From positions 1 to 64,000 of the forward strand of contig NZ_VOHQ01000004.1 of the NCBI RefSeq assembly GCF_009192765.1: DNA of 64,000 nt. The letters are read 5' to 3'. The notes beneath the pieces are model-generated. The model searched no databases, was not told the origin of the DNA, and saw only the letters and a list, made by a program, of their open reading frames with translations. Shown piece after piece: positions 7,565-16,351 of this stretch. Each line of letters begins with the position of its first letter. Position 1 is the stretch's first letter. The position numbers were made by a program, and so were the translations under genes. Origin of the DNA: Agriterribacter humi. GTDB lineage: Bacteria > Bacteroidota > Bacteroidia > Chitinophagales > Chitinophagaceae.

Positions 7565-9985
7565 TTATTTCTTCATCAGCCAAATTTCTGTTACCTGCGA
7601 TCCTCTTTGCCCTTCGCCACATGTCCAGGTAAAAGTTACCTGTCCGCCTGAAGTGGCTTCTTTTGGAATCTCGAATTCATAAACGGGTTTTTCGCCGGTT
7701 TGTATAAAATCATGTATAACAATATTGTCATTGGCCACCAGCTTTTGTTTTGACCTGAATCTGCCGGTATAAGTTATGCGCATTTTATAAGTGGCTGTTG
7801 TATCTAAGTTATCATACCGGATTTTTAAGGGAGTATCATATAAAGTATTGATCTGACTCATCCACGCGTTTGGCGTGGTTTGTCCCGAAAAACCCTGCGA
7901 TCTTACTTCATGCACCCATTCTTCTCCAATTACACCTACCCCAAAACTTATTCTCGGCGATTGCAGGCTTCCGGGGTCTTCCTGCCAGGTTTTTTCCGAA
8001 ATTAACCTGTGTTTGCTTTGTACTGATCCGAAATGATCATAAAAGCCACCTGGTCCCGGATCGGTACGGTGAAGCATTTCTTTTATCTTACCCACCCTTT
8101 CGTTATCATCCTCAAGTTTTTCAAATGCCGAAAGCTGATCCAGCAGCCATGGCGCATTGTTGAGCGGTAAATCTATATTGTCAATAAAATTACCCCTGCC
8201 AGGCATGGCCCCATGCTTTTCAATGGTAAGCTGCGCCCCAATGCTGCTAAACAATGAATCGGCAAGTACCATGCATTTTTCCTTTAATGCTTGTCCTACC
8301 GGTTCCTCCACGGCCTTTTCCAATATCATCCTTGCCTGCAGTATAGCAACCGATGAAGTTTCACTGGTTGCATTTTCCAGGATATCTTTCGCCTGTGCCT
8401 CCAATGCTTTTTCATGCGTTAAACGGCGCTGTATATAAGCATCATAATATGCTCTTAACAGGCACATCTGGAACCGGAAATTTTTTATTAGTTCGGGAGA
8501 AGCTTCACTTTCTATTTGTTGCCATTGCTGAAGCGTTTGTCCAACTTTTTCATTGGTGAGCAATGCCCCTCGTAAATTTTTCTCAAGACTCATAATGCCC
8601 TGTGCCGCCTCCTCAGCAATATCAGCATTCATAAACAAACGGCTATAATCACGCAATGTTTCCATTGCCGGTGTACCAGGATCCCAGTCCTGGTCGCTCC
8701 ATATAAATTTGTTTACATCATCGTTCGTGCCTTCGGAGTAGCTGATGCTGCCCGATGCATAGGGCGCCAGGATATTGTGAATATGCTTTTCGTCTTCAGG
8801 CCGGGGGTTCACACATTCTCTGCCCAGGGTCATCGCGTAAGCCACATCCCAGTCTGGCACAGGATACTGGCAGCTTAAGCTATGCGTTATATCCGGATAT
8901 CGCCTGATGGGAATTTCCGCTTTTACGAGCTTACGCAATTCCGCCAGCGGTATTTTAACCCACGGACCAAATACCACGCCCCCAAACCACGGGTAGCCGC
9001 TGTTGACATGTTTAAAAAAATCATCAAACCATTTTTGATTGGGGCGAAACACCTGTGGTGAAACCCATATCTTGGCATTGGGGTGGAACTGGTGCAGTGC
9101 TACTGCTATTTTTCCCAGCCAGTCGAAAAGCACATCAGGCTCAAGGTCGCCCGGATCACCACCCGGAACAAAGAGATGATCTAATTTTGGCAAAGCGGCA
9201 AAAACTTCTATCCGCTCCTGCATTTCTTTCTTAAGTGAATCCCTGTTGGTATAATCCGGCCCCATATTCGGGTACCACATCCACACGTCTAAGCCATACG
9301 ATTTGGCAATCTTTGATTGTTCTACCATCATTTTTACAGGCGGGAGTTTCATATGCGCACTGGTATCATCGTCATCTGTACGCGGAGGCATTATTTCAAT
9401 ACTGTTGGCACCGAATAAAGCCAGGTCGCGTATATACTGATCAAATTGCTTTACGGAAAAAGCATCGTATGAATTGGTTTTAGGACGGTAACCCAACTGG
9501 TGCCCCCGTATGGGATATTTGGGAGAGGTTGACAATTTAAGATTATCCGGTATCAACAATTGCCCGGGGCGCATGGCAGCTTTACGCAACAATCGCCCTA
9601 CACCATACAATACACTTCGTGCGTCCTTTGCCGTTATTACTACAGCATTTTGCTCCTTTATCGTCAGCAGCCTGAAGCCTTCATTACCGGGTTCTGCAAC
9701 GGCGTCTAACGCCTCCCGGATAGTTTTAGGCAGTTTAGATTCCCGGCCTGTTGCAAGGACATAAATAACCGTTTGTCCTTCATCGGGCTGTTTTGTAACA
9801 ACGGGAAGCAATAGCTGTGTTCTTTTCTGAATTTCCTCACGCAATACCTGAACCGGCTTTTCCAGTGATATTTGCTTTTCGCTGCTCACCCATATAATGG
9901 CTTTGGAAAGATCTATATGCTGCGCATAAGAAGAAAATACTGTCAGCAGAAAAACAATACAGGCAACCAGCTTTGAACATTTCAT
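7565..9985 (-). CDS. Secreted GH20/GH67-like glycoside hydrolase
   Basis: About 806 residues from the ATG at 9985. I prefer that start because it gives an immediate signal peptide (MKCSKLVACIVFLLTVFSSYAQ); a longer frame reaches 10063. Residues ~25-150 resemble the small alpha/beta domain that precedes GH20 and GH67 catalytic barrels. The centre looks like a TIM barrel (PIRGHQLGYRPKTNSYDAF, then IMPPRTDDDD and VPGGDPGDLEPDV), and the C-terminal part has a beta-rich accessory region. The substrate is not certain; hexosaminide or uronide linkages are typical of the related families. It converges on the sugar genes at 4349-7448 and probably belongs with them functionally. Confidence 0.75.
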   Translation of the reverse strand: MKCSKLVACIVFLLTVFSSYAQHIDLSKAIIWVSSEKQISLEKPVQVLREEIQKRTQLLLPVVTKQPDEGQTVIYVLATGRESKLPKTIREALDAVAEPGNEGFRLLTIKEQNAVVITAKDARSVLYGVGRLLRKAAMRPGQLLIPDNLKLSTSPKYPIRGHQLGYRPKTNSYDAFSVKQFDQYIRDLALFGANSIEIMPPRTDDDDTSAHMKLPPVKMMVEQSKIAKSYGLDVWMWYPNMGPDYTNRDSLKKEMQERIEVFAALPKLDHLFVPGGDPGDLEPDVLFDWLGKIAVALHQFHPNAKIWVSPQVFRPNQKWFDDFFKHVNSGYPWFGGVVFGPWVKIPLAELRKLVKAEIPIRRYPDITHSLSCQYPVPDWDVAYAMTLGRECVNPRPEDEKHIHNILAPYASGSISYSEGTNDDVNKFIWSDQDWDPGTPAMETLRDYSRLFMNADIAEEAAQGIMSLEKNLRGALLTNEKVGQTLQQWQQIESEASPELIKNFRFQMCLLRAYYDAYIQRRLTHEKALEAQAKDILENATSETSSVAILQARMILEKAVEEPVGQALKEKCMVLADSLFSSIGAQLTIEKHGAMPGRGNFIDNIDLPLNNAPWLLDQLSAFEKLEDDNERVGKIKEMLHRTDPGPGGFYDHFGSVQSKHRLISEKTWQEDPGSLQSPRISFGVGVIGEEWVHEVRSQGFSGQTTPNAWMSQINTLYDTPLKIRYDNLDTTATYKMRITYTGRFRSKQKLVANDNIVIHDFIQTGEKPVYEFEIPKEATSGGQVTFTWTCGEGQRGSQVTEIWLMKK

Positions 9986-10203
9986 AACGGCTTTGGGTTT
10001 AAAGAAGAATAATGAATGATATACAAGTATATTTAAAATATTGTCATTATACTTACAGAGCAATGAAAACTTATTCTATACCCTTTTTATTGTTTGCTAT
10101 ATTATCCATTACAGTTCAACCCAACAAAAATCTAAATAGTACGTTAATTGCTCAGTATCAATATCCTTTTTAAATAGATTTGCAGGCATTACAGCGTAAA
10201 AGC

Positions 10204-11631
10204 ATGAAGAACCGTATTTTAATTTTTTTATTCCTTTTAGCAGGTTTATCCGCATTTGCCCAAAACGGCTATCAGATAAAGGTAACGCTCAAACCATTTA
10301 CCAGTGGCTACCTCTACCTCGGGCATCACTTTGGAAGTAAACAGTATATCATTGATTCCGCTGCCATCAACAGCAACAGCGAAGTAACTTTTTCAGGAAA
10401 AGAAAAATTATTCGGCGGCGTGTACATGGTTATCTTCCCCAGAAAGAATGGCTGGTTTGAGATGCTGGTAGACAAGCAGCAGCATTTTTCGGTTGTTGCA
10501 GACACCACCGATCTGCCTGGGAAAACGCAGTTCACAGGCTCTTCCGATAACCAGTTGTTCCAGGTTTACCAAAAGATGGCGCAGGAAAAAGGAAAATCTG
10601 TTTTTTTATTACAAAAGCAGTTAAAGGAAAATCCGGCCAATCCGGATTCCGTTAGGATAAAGTCGGAAATTACCAGGCTGAATGATGAGATGCAGCAATA
10701 CCGGGAACAATTTATAAAAGCGCATCCTACCCATTTGTTGAGTGCGATCTTTCATGTATTGCAGGAAGTAAAAGTACCGGAAGCGTCCAAACACCCCGGA
10801 GGCAAATATGATTCGGCATTTGCCTATCAATATTACAAACAGCACTACTGGGACGGAATTTCGTTTACAGATGAACGTTTGGTGCGCACCCCCGTTTTTG
10901 AACCCAGGCTGCAAAGATATTTCAGCAATGTTCTGATGCAGCATCCCGATACGCTGAGCAAGGCTGCCAATAAAATCTTAGACGCAGCCATCAGCAACAA
11001 GGAAATGTTCAAATTTATTCTTTCATCACTCACGGAAAAATACATCAATCCCACGTATATGGGGCAGGATGCTGTTTTTGTAAATCTTTTTGAAAGATAT
11101 TATGCCCCGGGAAAAGCCGATTACTGGCTTAATGACAAATACAGGAAAGCAGTGTTTGACCGTGCTTACAGCCTAATGGCGAACCTCATAGGTGAAAAAG
11201 CCGCCGACATGAATATGGTGGACAGCTCGGGTAAGCCCGCACCGTTGTATAGCATTAAAGCGCCATATATTGTTATTTGTTTCTGGGATCCTACCTGTGG
11301 CCATTGCCAAACGGAAGTGCCTCAACTGGATTCTCTTTTTCAAAATAAATGGAAAAAGAAGGGGGTTCAAATGTACGGCGTAATGACAGACGGAGGAAAG
11401 AAAGCCTGGTTGAAATTCATCCGTGATCACCAGCTCAAAGGCTGGACCCATGTATACCAGTTGCCGGCGGTAAAAGATGCAGAATACGCCGCAGGCAAAC
11501 CGGGCTATAAACAATTATACGATGTGTATCAAACACCCGTGTTGTACCTGTTGGATAAAGATAAAAACATCATTGCTAAAAAATTAAACCACAATCAACT
11601 GGATGATTTGCTGCAATTGAAGATGAAATAA
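10204..11631 (+). CDS. TlpA-like thioredoxin-fold protein
   Basis: About 475 residues from the ATG at 10204, which begins a clean signal peptide (MKNRILIFLFLLAGLSAFAQ); an upstream in-frame start at 10180 only adds an unlikely leader. The N-terminal ~120 residues resemble the DUF4369 beta-sandwich. A helical DUF5106-like middle follows, and the C-terminal ~150 residues form a thioredoxin fold with redox motif CGHC in FWDPTCGHCQTEVP. Proteins of this architecture are periplasmic thiol-disulfide reductases, abundant in Bacteroidetes. The parvulin gene follows 90 bp downstream, consistent with an envelope-folding pair. Confidence 0.9.
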   Translation: MKNRILIFLFLLAGLSAFAQNGYQIKVTLKPFTSGYLYLGHHFGSKQYIIDSAAINSNSEVTFSGKEKLFGGVYMVIFPRKNGWFEMLVDKQQHFSVVADTTDLPGKTQFTGSSDNQLFQVYQKMAQEKGKSVFLLQKQLKENPANPDSVRIKSEITRLNDEMQQYREQFIKAHPTHLLSAIFHVLQEVKVPEASKHPGGKYDSAFAYQYYKQHYWDGISFTDERLVRTPVFEPRLQRYFSNVLMQHPDTLSKAANKILDAAISNKEMFKFILSSLTEKYINPTYMGQDAVFVNLFERYYAPGKADYWLNDKYRKAVFDRAYSLMANLIGEKAADMNMVDSSGKPAPLYSIKAPYIVICFWDPTCGHCQTEVPQLDSLFQNKWKKKGVQMYGVMTDGGKKAWLKFIRDHQLKGWTHVYQLPAVKDAEYAAGKPGYKQLYDVYQTPVLYLLDKDKNIIAKKLNHNQLDDLLQLKMK

Positions 11632-11721
11632 AGGAATATAAGATCGCAGGGTGGAATATCGGACATCAGCAGGTAATAAACAATAACCAATCACCCTTCA
11701 CCTCATACCTGATATAGTCAT

Positions 11722-13674
11722 ATGAAAAGAACGGTTATTTTTATTTTGCTTATTTTATCCGGAACCTGCCTTTCCGCTCAAACCCTTTTTACTTATGGAA
11801 GGCATAAGGTTGATAAAGAAGAATTTCTCCGGGCTTTCTATAAAAATAACACAGGTGATAAAAGCGGGCAGGCCATGCGCGATTACCTGAATCTTTTTAT
11901 TGCATTTAAGTTAAAGGTACAGGCAGCCAAAGACCTTAAAATGGATACGCTTCCGGGCCAAAAAAATGATCTGCTCAATTTTCGCCGCCAGATAGAAACA
12001 GATTACCTGAACGACGACAGCATTATTCATATACTCGTGAAGGAAGCATTTAACCGCAGCCGGAAAGACATTCGCATAGCACATATATTTATTCCATTTG
12101 AGGAAAGCTACGTGAAAGACCCTTCGGTTACTGCAGGAAACAATGCTGTTGACACCCTGCCTGCCTGGCAAAATATACAAAAAGCCTATGCGGCATTAAA
12201 AAACGGGGCAGACTTTGGCTTAACCGCGGAAAAATATTCACTTGATCCTTCAGTAAAGAATAATAAAGGTGATATTGGTTTTATTACCGTCTTTTCCTTA
12301 CCCTACCCGTTAGAATCCGTCGCCTATACGCTTCAAACCGGTGCATTTTCCATGCCCTGTAAAAGCCAGGCAGGATATCATATCATTAAAAAAATAGCAG
12401 AAAGACCTGCCTTTGGAAAGATGAGGGCAGCGCAGATATTATTGGCTTATACGCCGGCCGCGTCAAATAAAGAACGGCAAAAGAAAAAGACGCTGGCGGA
12501 TTCATTGTACAATGCGTTAGAGCAGGGAAGCGATTTTGAATCCCTTGCAAAGCGGTTCAGTTCGGAAAGAAATGCATCTACCACCGGCGGACTAATGCCC
12601 GATTTTGGCGTGGGTCGCTACGATCCCATTTTTGAAAATGCTGTTCTTTCCTTAAAAAATGACGGAGACATTTCCGCACCTTTTGAAACGGCTTATGGGA
12701 TTCACCTTGTAAAACGAATCAAACATTTGCCTGTAAGCAGCGATAGTTCACAAGCGGAAGCATTGTTTAAGGAAGCCGTTTTGCAGGACAGCCGCGTTTC
12801 TATTGCCGGCGAACAGTTTACAGAACAAATGCTGGAACGTACAGGATATCAAAAAAAATATAAGGATGAGCTGCTATGGTCAATTACCGATAGCTTTTTA
12901 GTGCGTAATCATTTTATTCCTTCAAAAGGAGCCGATGAGCAAACGGTTTTGTTTTCGTTTGACAAAGAAAATACAACAGTAAAAGACTGGTTAAGCTATA
13001 TACAAACAGAAAAGAACAAATACAGCAGATCGTCCCCGCTGCCTTATCCGGCCATTATGAAAACATTTGTTTCACTACAGGCAAAAGATTATTACCGCGC
13101 TCATCTTGAAGACTACAACACGGATTTCCGCAACCAGTTAACCGAATTTTCGGAAGGGAACCAGCTATTTGAAATAATGGAACAACAGGTTTGGAGTAAA
13201 GCTTCGAAAGATAAAAAAGGCCTGCAACAATATTATGAAAAGCACAAAGAAAAATATACCTGGGGCCCCAGCGTTAATGCCATATTTTTTACAACTGATG
13301 ACCGTAAAACAGCGGAAGACATAAGCAGGGATATTAAAAACTACATTAAAAAATGGAGAACACTGGCTGAAAGCTCTGCCGGCAGGATCATTGCTGATTC
13401 GGCCAGGTTTGAACTGGGACAGATTCCCGGTGCTAAGGAAGATATACGACCAGGACAAATTACAGAACTTATAACAGATCCGGCAAATGGTTCAACCAAT
13501 TTCATGTATGTACTTAATGTGTACAATAAACCCGCGCAAAGAAGCTTTGATGAAGCAAGGGGTTTGGTGATCAATGATTACCAGGCAGTGCTTGAAGGAA
13601 AATGGATTAAGGCATTAAAGAAGAAGTATCGCGTAAAGGTGAATGAAAAACTTTTGCAAACGTTAGCGCATTAA
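11722..13674 (+). CDS. Periplasmic parvulin-type peptidyl-prolyl isomerase
   Basis: A 650-residue protein with a signal peptide (to about residue 19) and two consecutive rotamase domains. The first spans about residues 112-230 (RIAHIFIPFEE ... GDIGFITVFSLPYPLE ... GYHIIKKI). The second spans about 235-335 (RAAQILLAYTP ... GGLMPDFGVGRYDPIFENA ... GIHLVKRI). A third, degenerate copy may lie near the C terminus. This is the SurA/PpiC-like organisation that assists outer-membrane protein folding. It is longer than E. coli SurA (428 residues) because of a C-terminal extension. Confidence 0.9.
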   Translation: MKRTVIFILLILSGTCLSAQTLFTYGRHKVDKEEFLRAFYKNNTGDKSGQAMRDYLNLFIAFKLKVQAAKDLKMDTLPGQKNDLLNFRRQIETDYLNDDSIIHILVKEAFNRSRKDIRIAHIFIPFEESYVKDPSVTAGNNAVDTLPAWQNIQKAYAALKNGADFGLTAEKYSLDPSVKNNKGDIGFITVFSLPYPLESVAYTLQTGAFSMPCKSQAGYHIIKKIAERPAFGKMRAAQILLAYTPAASNKERQKKKTLADSLYNALEQGSDFESLAKRFSSERNASTTGGLMPDFGVGRYDPIFENAVLSLKNDGDISAPFETAYGIHLVKRIKHLPVSSDSSQAEALFKEAVLQDSRVSIAGEQFTEQMLERTGYQKKYKDELLWSITDSFLVRNHFIPSKGADEQTVLFSFDKENTTVKDWLSYIQTEKNKYSRSSPLPYPAIMKTFVSLQAKDYYRAHLEDYNTDFRNQLTEFSEGNQLFEIMEQQVWSKASKDKKGLQQYYEKHKEKYTWGPSVNAIFFTTDDRKTAEDISRDIKNYIKKWRTLAESSAGRIIADSARFELGQIPGAKEDIRPGQITELITDPANGSTNFMYVLNVYNKPAQRSFDEARGLVINDYQAVLEGKWIKALKKKYRVKVNEKLLQTLAH

Positions 13675-13728
13675 AGAGGAACGCTTAAAGAAAGAACCAA
13701 AAAATACAAATAACAAGAAACAAACCTG

Positions 13729-13957
13729 TCCGCGTGGCGGATAAAGTTCCTCATAACCTGGGCCCCGTTTAAACAAGAATGTCACCGCTACGCGGTTTTG
13801 TTGATGTAATTTTATTTTCCTATAATTATTCCAGTCCTTCGGACTTAAAAATAACCACGAAGTGGTGTGATTATTATAGAAAGCAACCAAAAGGCAATAT
13901 TAAACCCTGAAAGGGTGACATACACGCACTTTAACCCTTATCCCGAATTCAGGTTAT
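13729..13957. repeat. Array of five 5-3-5 mini-hairpins
   Basis: The 299-bp gap between the parvulin gene and metF holds five 13-nt palindromes, each with a perfect 5-bp stem and 3-nt loop: TCCGC-GTG-GCGGA (13729-13741), ACCGC-TAC-GCGGT (13784-13796), AGTCC-TTC-GGACT (13833-13845), ACCAC-GAA-GTGGT (13854-13866) and ACCCT-GAA-AGGGT (13904-13916). Stem sequences differ but geometry is constant; intervals are 55, 49, 21 and 50 bp with AT-rich spacers. An outer inverted repeat ATAACCTG (13753-13760) / CAGGTTAT (13950-13957) encloses the last four. It looks like a degenerate interspersed repeat of the Bacteroidetes type. The rest of the gap shows nothing else. Confidence 0.75.
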
Positions 13958-13973
13958 AAGCTTTGTTTCCAAT

Positions 13974-14927
13974 CTACATAATTTCCTTTACCACATTCTC
14001 AATTATCCTTGGTTTACCCAGGGTGTAATAGTGCAATACGGGTACTCCGGCTTTTTTGAGTTCAATGGATTGTTGCTTCAGCCATTCTGTACCTACCAGT
14101 TCTACATCAGCATCCGTTTTACATTTCAGTATTTCTGTACTCAGGTCGGTAGGTATATCCACATGAAAAGTACGGGGCAATACACTCAGTTGCTTGATAG
14201 ATGAAATGGGTTTTAAACCAGGTATGATGGGAATTTCAATACCATTATCCCGGCAGTTTTTCACAAACTCAAAGTACTTCTGGTTATCAAAAAACATTTG
14301 CGTTACAATATACTCCGCCCCTGCATCTACCTTGGCTTTAAGATAAAGCATATCGGTAGAAGCATTAGGAGATTCAAAATGTTTTTCGGGGTAGCCTGCC
14401 ACACCAATGCAGAAATTAGTGCGAAAGCCATTGCGGATACTTTCTTCTAAGTAAATGCCATTGTTAAGGTTTACGCTTTGCTTCAGCAGGTCAATGGCAT
14501 ACTTGTGCCCCTCGGGCTCCGGCTCAAAAAAAGTTTCATTCTTTGCCGCATCGCCGCGCAATACCAATACATTATCTATACCCAGAAAATAAAGGTCAAT
14601 CAGGGCGTCTTCTGTTTCACGAACAGTAAACCCGCCACAAATAAGATGCGGAACAGCATCTACCTTATAATGGTTCATAATGGCTGCGCAAATGCCTACG
14701 GTTCCCGGCCTTTTCCGGATCTCCACTTTTTCGAAACTGCTGTCGGCTTTTTTCTTAAAAATGTGTTCGGCCCGGTGGTAGGTTACATTAATAAAAGAAG
14801 GCCTGAACTCCATTAACGGATCAAGGTGGTCATAAATAGAATTAATGGTCTTACCTTTTAAAGGAGGTAATATTTCAAATGATACCAATGTTCCTTTGGC
14901 CTGGCGCAGGTGCTCTGTAACTTTCAT
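13974..14927 (-). CDS. metF: 5,10-methylenetetrahydrofolate reductase
   Basis: A 317-residue FAD-dependent TIM-barrel enzyme when started at the ATG at 14927 (MKVTEHLRQAKG), the usual N terminus in Bacteroidetes; an upstream frame to 14966 adds 13 atypical residues. It reduces methylene-THF to methyl-THF for methionine synthesis. SFEILPPLKG near residue 16 carries the catalytic Glu segment. Also visible are the FAD/folate-site pieces LRGDA (near residue 125) and ITQMFFDNQKYFEFV (near residue 230). It is divergent from lptB. No S-adenosylmethionine riboswitch is obvious in the 220 bp upstream. Confidence 0.95.
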   Translation of the reverse strand: MKVTEHLRQAKGTLVSFEILPPLKGKTINSIYDHLDPLMEFRPSFINVTYHRAEHIFKKKADSSFEKVEIRKRPGTVGICAAIMNHYKVDAVPHLICGGFTVRETEDALIDLYFLGIDNVLVLRGDAAKNETFFEPEPEGHKYAIDLLKQSVNLNNGIYLEESIRNGFRTNFCIGVAGYPEKHFESPNASTDMLYLKAKVDAGAEYIVTQMFFDNQKYFEFVKNCRDNGIEIPIIPGLKPISSIKQLSVLPRTFHVDIPTDLSTEILKCKTDADVELVGTEWLKQQSIELKKAGVPVLHYYTLGKPRIIENVVKEIM

Positions 14928-15121
14928 TGTTCCAACTGTGCTTTTTTCAAAATAATGTGCAAACATAATTCAAACACGCCATACCAGAATACCCTGCTGT
15001 GCCGATAAATGATAATAATAACAATTTTTAGCGCCGTTTACCGTGCCTGTGATGGCAAAATCACTTTCCAATTGCCTGTTAAAGTGTAAAGCATAAATAC
15101 CAGCAATTAGCGGCTATCCTG

Positions 15122-15129
15122 TATTTTTG
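15122..15129 (+). promoter_or_regulatory. Minus-7 element ahead of lptB
   Basis: TATTTTTG matches the TAnnTTTG consensus and ends 16 bp before the TTG start codon of lptB, implying a very short leader. A good TTTG at the minus-33 position is not seen, so this is a weak call. Confidence 0.3.
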
Positions 15130-15145
15130 CCGAAACCCATATAAT

Positions 15146-15943
15146 TTGAGCATCACCATACATACCAGCAATTTAATAAAACAATACGGTAGCCGTACAG
15201 TGGTAAACCAGGTGTCGGTAGAAGTAAAGCAGGGGGAGATTGTAGGGCTGCTTGGACCCAATGGCGCCGGAAAAACCACAACGTTTTACATGGTGGTAGG
15301 ATTGATAAAGCCCGATGAAGGACAGGTTTTTTTGCAGGACAGGAATATTACCAAACTCCCCATGTATAAAAGGGCGCAGATGGGCATTGGCTACCTGCCG
15401 CAGGAAGCGTCTGTATTTCGTAAGCTGAGTGTGGAAGATAACATAGCCGCTGTACTGGAAATAACCAAACTGAGCAAAGCAGAGCAAAAACAAAAACTGG
15501 AGGCCTTGCTGGATGAATTTCACCTGCACCATGTACGCAAAAACAATGGTGATTCCCTGAGCGGCGGAGAAAGGCGCAGAACGGAAATTGCCCGCGCCCT
15601 TGCAGTTGACCCCAAATTTATTTTATTAGACGAGCCTTTTGCCGGGGTGGATCCTATTGCGGTGGAGGATATACAGGCGGTGGTTGCCCGCATGAAGTAT
15701 AAGAATATTGGCATTTTGATTACCGATCACAATGTAAATGAAACCCTTTCTATATGCGACAGGGCCTATTTGCTTATTGATGGAAAAATATTTAAACACG
15801 GTACAGCCGAAGAACTGGCCCAGGATGAACATGTAAAGCGACTTTACCTTGGCCGCAATTTTGAATTAAAGCGGAAAGATTATTTACATGAAGAAGCCAT
15901 CAAAGCGATTGGAGAATACCCTACAGTGGAACCCGGTGAGTGA
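15146..15943 (+). CDS. lptB: LPS export ABC transporter ATPase LptB
   Basis: A 265-residue ABC ATPase that powers extraction of lipopolysaccharide from the inner membrane with LptF/LptG. Walker [10 protein letters not shown] is at 37-45, the Q-loop Gln at 86 in [10 protein letters not shown] (an LptB hallmark), signature LSGGE at 138-142, Walker B ILLDEP at 159-164 and the switch His at 195. The start is TTG at 15146; no ATG is available nearby. The C-terminal tail (after FELKRKDY) is about 18 residues longer than many LptB proteins. The stop codon lies only ~14 bp from the broken end of a helicase remnant on the other strand, so the original 3' flank has been replaced. Confidence 0.95.
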   Translation: MSITIHTSNLIKQYGSRTVVNQVSVEVKQGEIVGLLGPNGAGKTTTFYMVVGLIKPDEGQVFLQDRNITKLPMYKRAQMGIGYLPQEASVFRKLSVEDNIAAVLEITKLSKAEQKQKLEALLDEFHLHHVRKNNGDSLSGGERRRTEIARALAVDPKFILLDEPFAGVDPIAVEDIQAVVARMKYKNIGILITDHNVNETLSICDRAYLLIDGKIFKHGTAEELAQDEHVKRLYLGRNFELKRKDYLHEEAIKAIGEYPTVEPGE

Positions 15944-16197
15944 TTAAAAAAGAAGAAAGCGCCGATTGCTTTTTCGGGAACGGCGACAATCACTTTTTTA
16001 ATACCCCGATTTTTCAGTTTATCCAGAGCAATAAACATCAATGCCCTCGACTTCCCCGAAGCGGGCGGTGCCTTTATCAAAAGATAATTCGCAGTTCGGG
16101 CAGCGAACGCTTTTTCCTGCATTTCGCGCATTCCCAGTTCATTTGTCTTTTTGCTTTTTCCGGTTTGGCTGTATTCTACTCGTACTAAATCGGGCAT
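15880..16197 (-). pseudogene. Truncated DEAD/DEAH-type helicase (N-terminal remnant)
   Basis: The ATG at 16197 begins a sequence that reads well as a superfamily 2 helicase N terminus for 80 residues: a short lead-in, then ANYLLIKAPPASGKSRALMF with Walker A at about 43-50 and KKVIVAVPEKAIGA, motif Ia-like, at 68-80. After about position 15957 the frame runs into FFFF and then into antisense of lptB, stopping at 15880. Motifs II-VI are missing, whereas helicases in modification/defence operons are normally 800-1000 residues. This is a deletion remnant, not a functional enzyme. It is the third gene of the methyltransferase operon, separated from the AlbA_2 gene by tandem repeats. Confidence 0.75.
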
Positions 16198-16290
16198 AAC
16201 CTGTTTTTTATCTAATGACTGTCTAAACAAAAGTTGTCTTAAACGATGTCGGCATTGGTATTCAAATAGTTATGATATTTTTACTTATAA

Positions 16291-16351
16291 AGTTCATCTA
16301 AAGTTTAACTAAGTTCATCTAAAGTTTAACTAAAGTTCATCTAAGTTTTAG
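16291..16351. repeat. Three tandem copies of a 21-bp repeat
   Basis: Two identical 21-bp units (16291-16311 and 16312-16332), each AGTTCATCTAAAGTTTAACT plus A, are followed by a degenerate third (16333-16351) that runs into the stop codon and last codons of the AlbA_2 gene at 16341. The array fills the junction between this gene and the helicase remnant, so it probably arose by slippage or during rearrangement of the operon. Confidence 0.8.

Noticed and set aside
13729-13916. Possible CRISPR-like array
   Set aside because: Units are 13 nt, stems differ between units and spacers vary from 8 to 42 bp; no cas genes nearby.
14928-15145. Possible SAM riboswitch upstream of metF
   Set aside because: No recognisable paired elements or terminator in the divergent 218-bp spacer.
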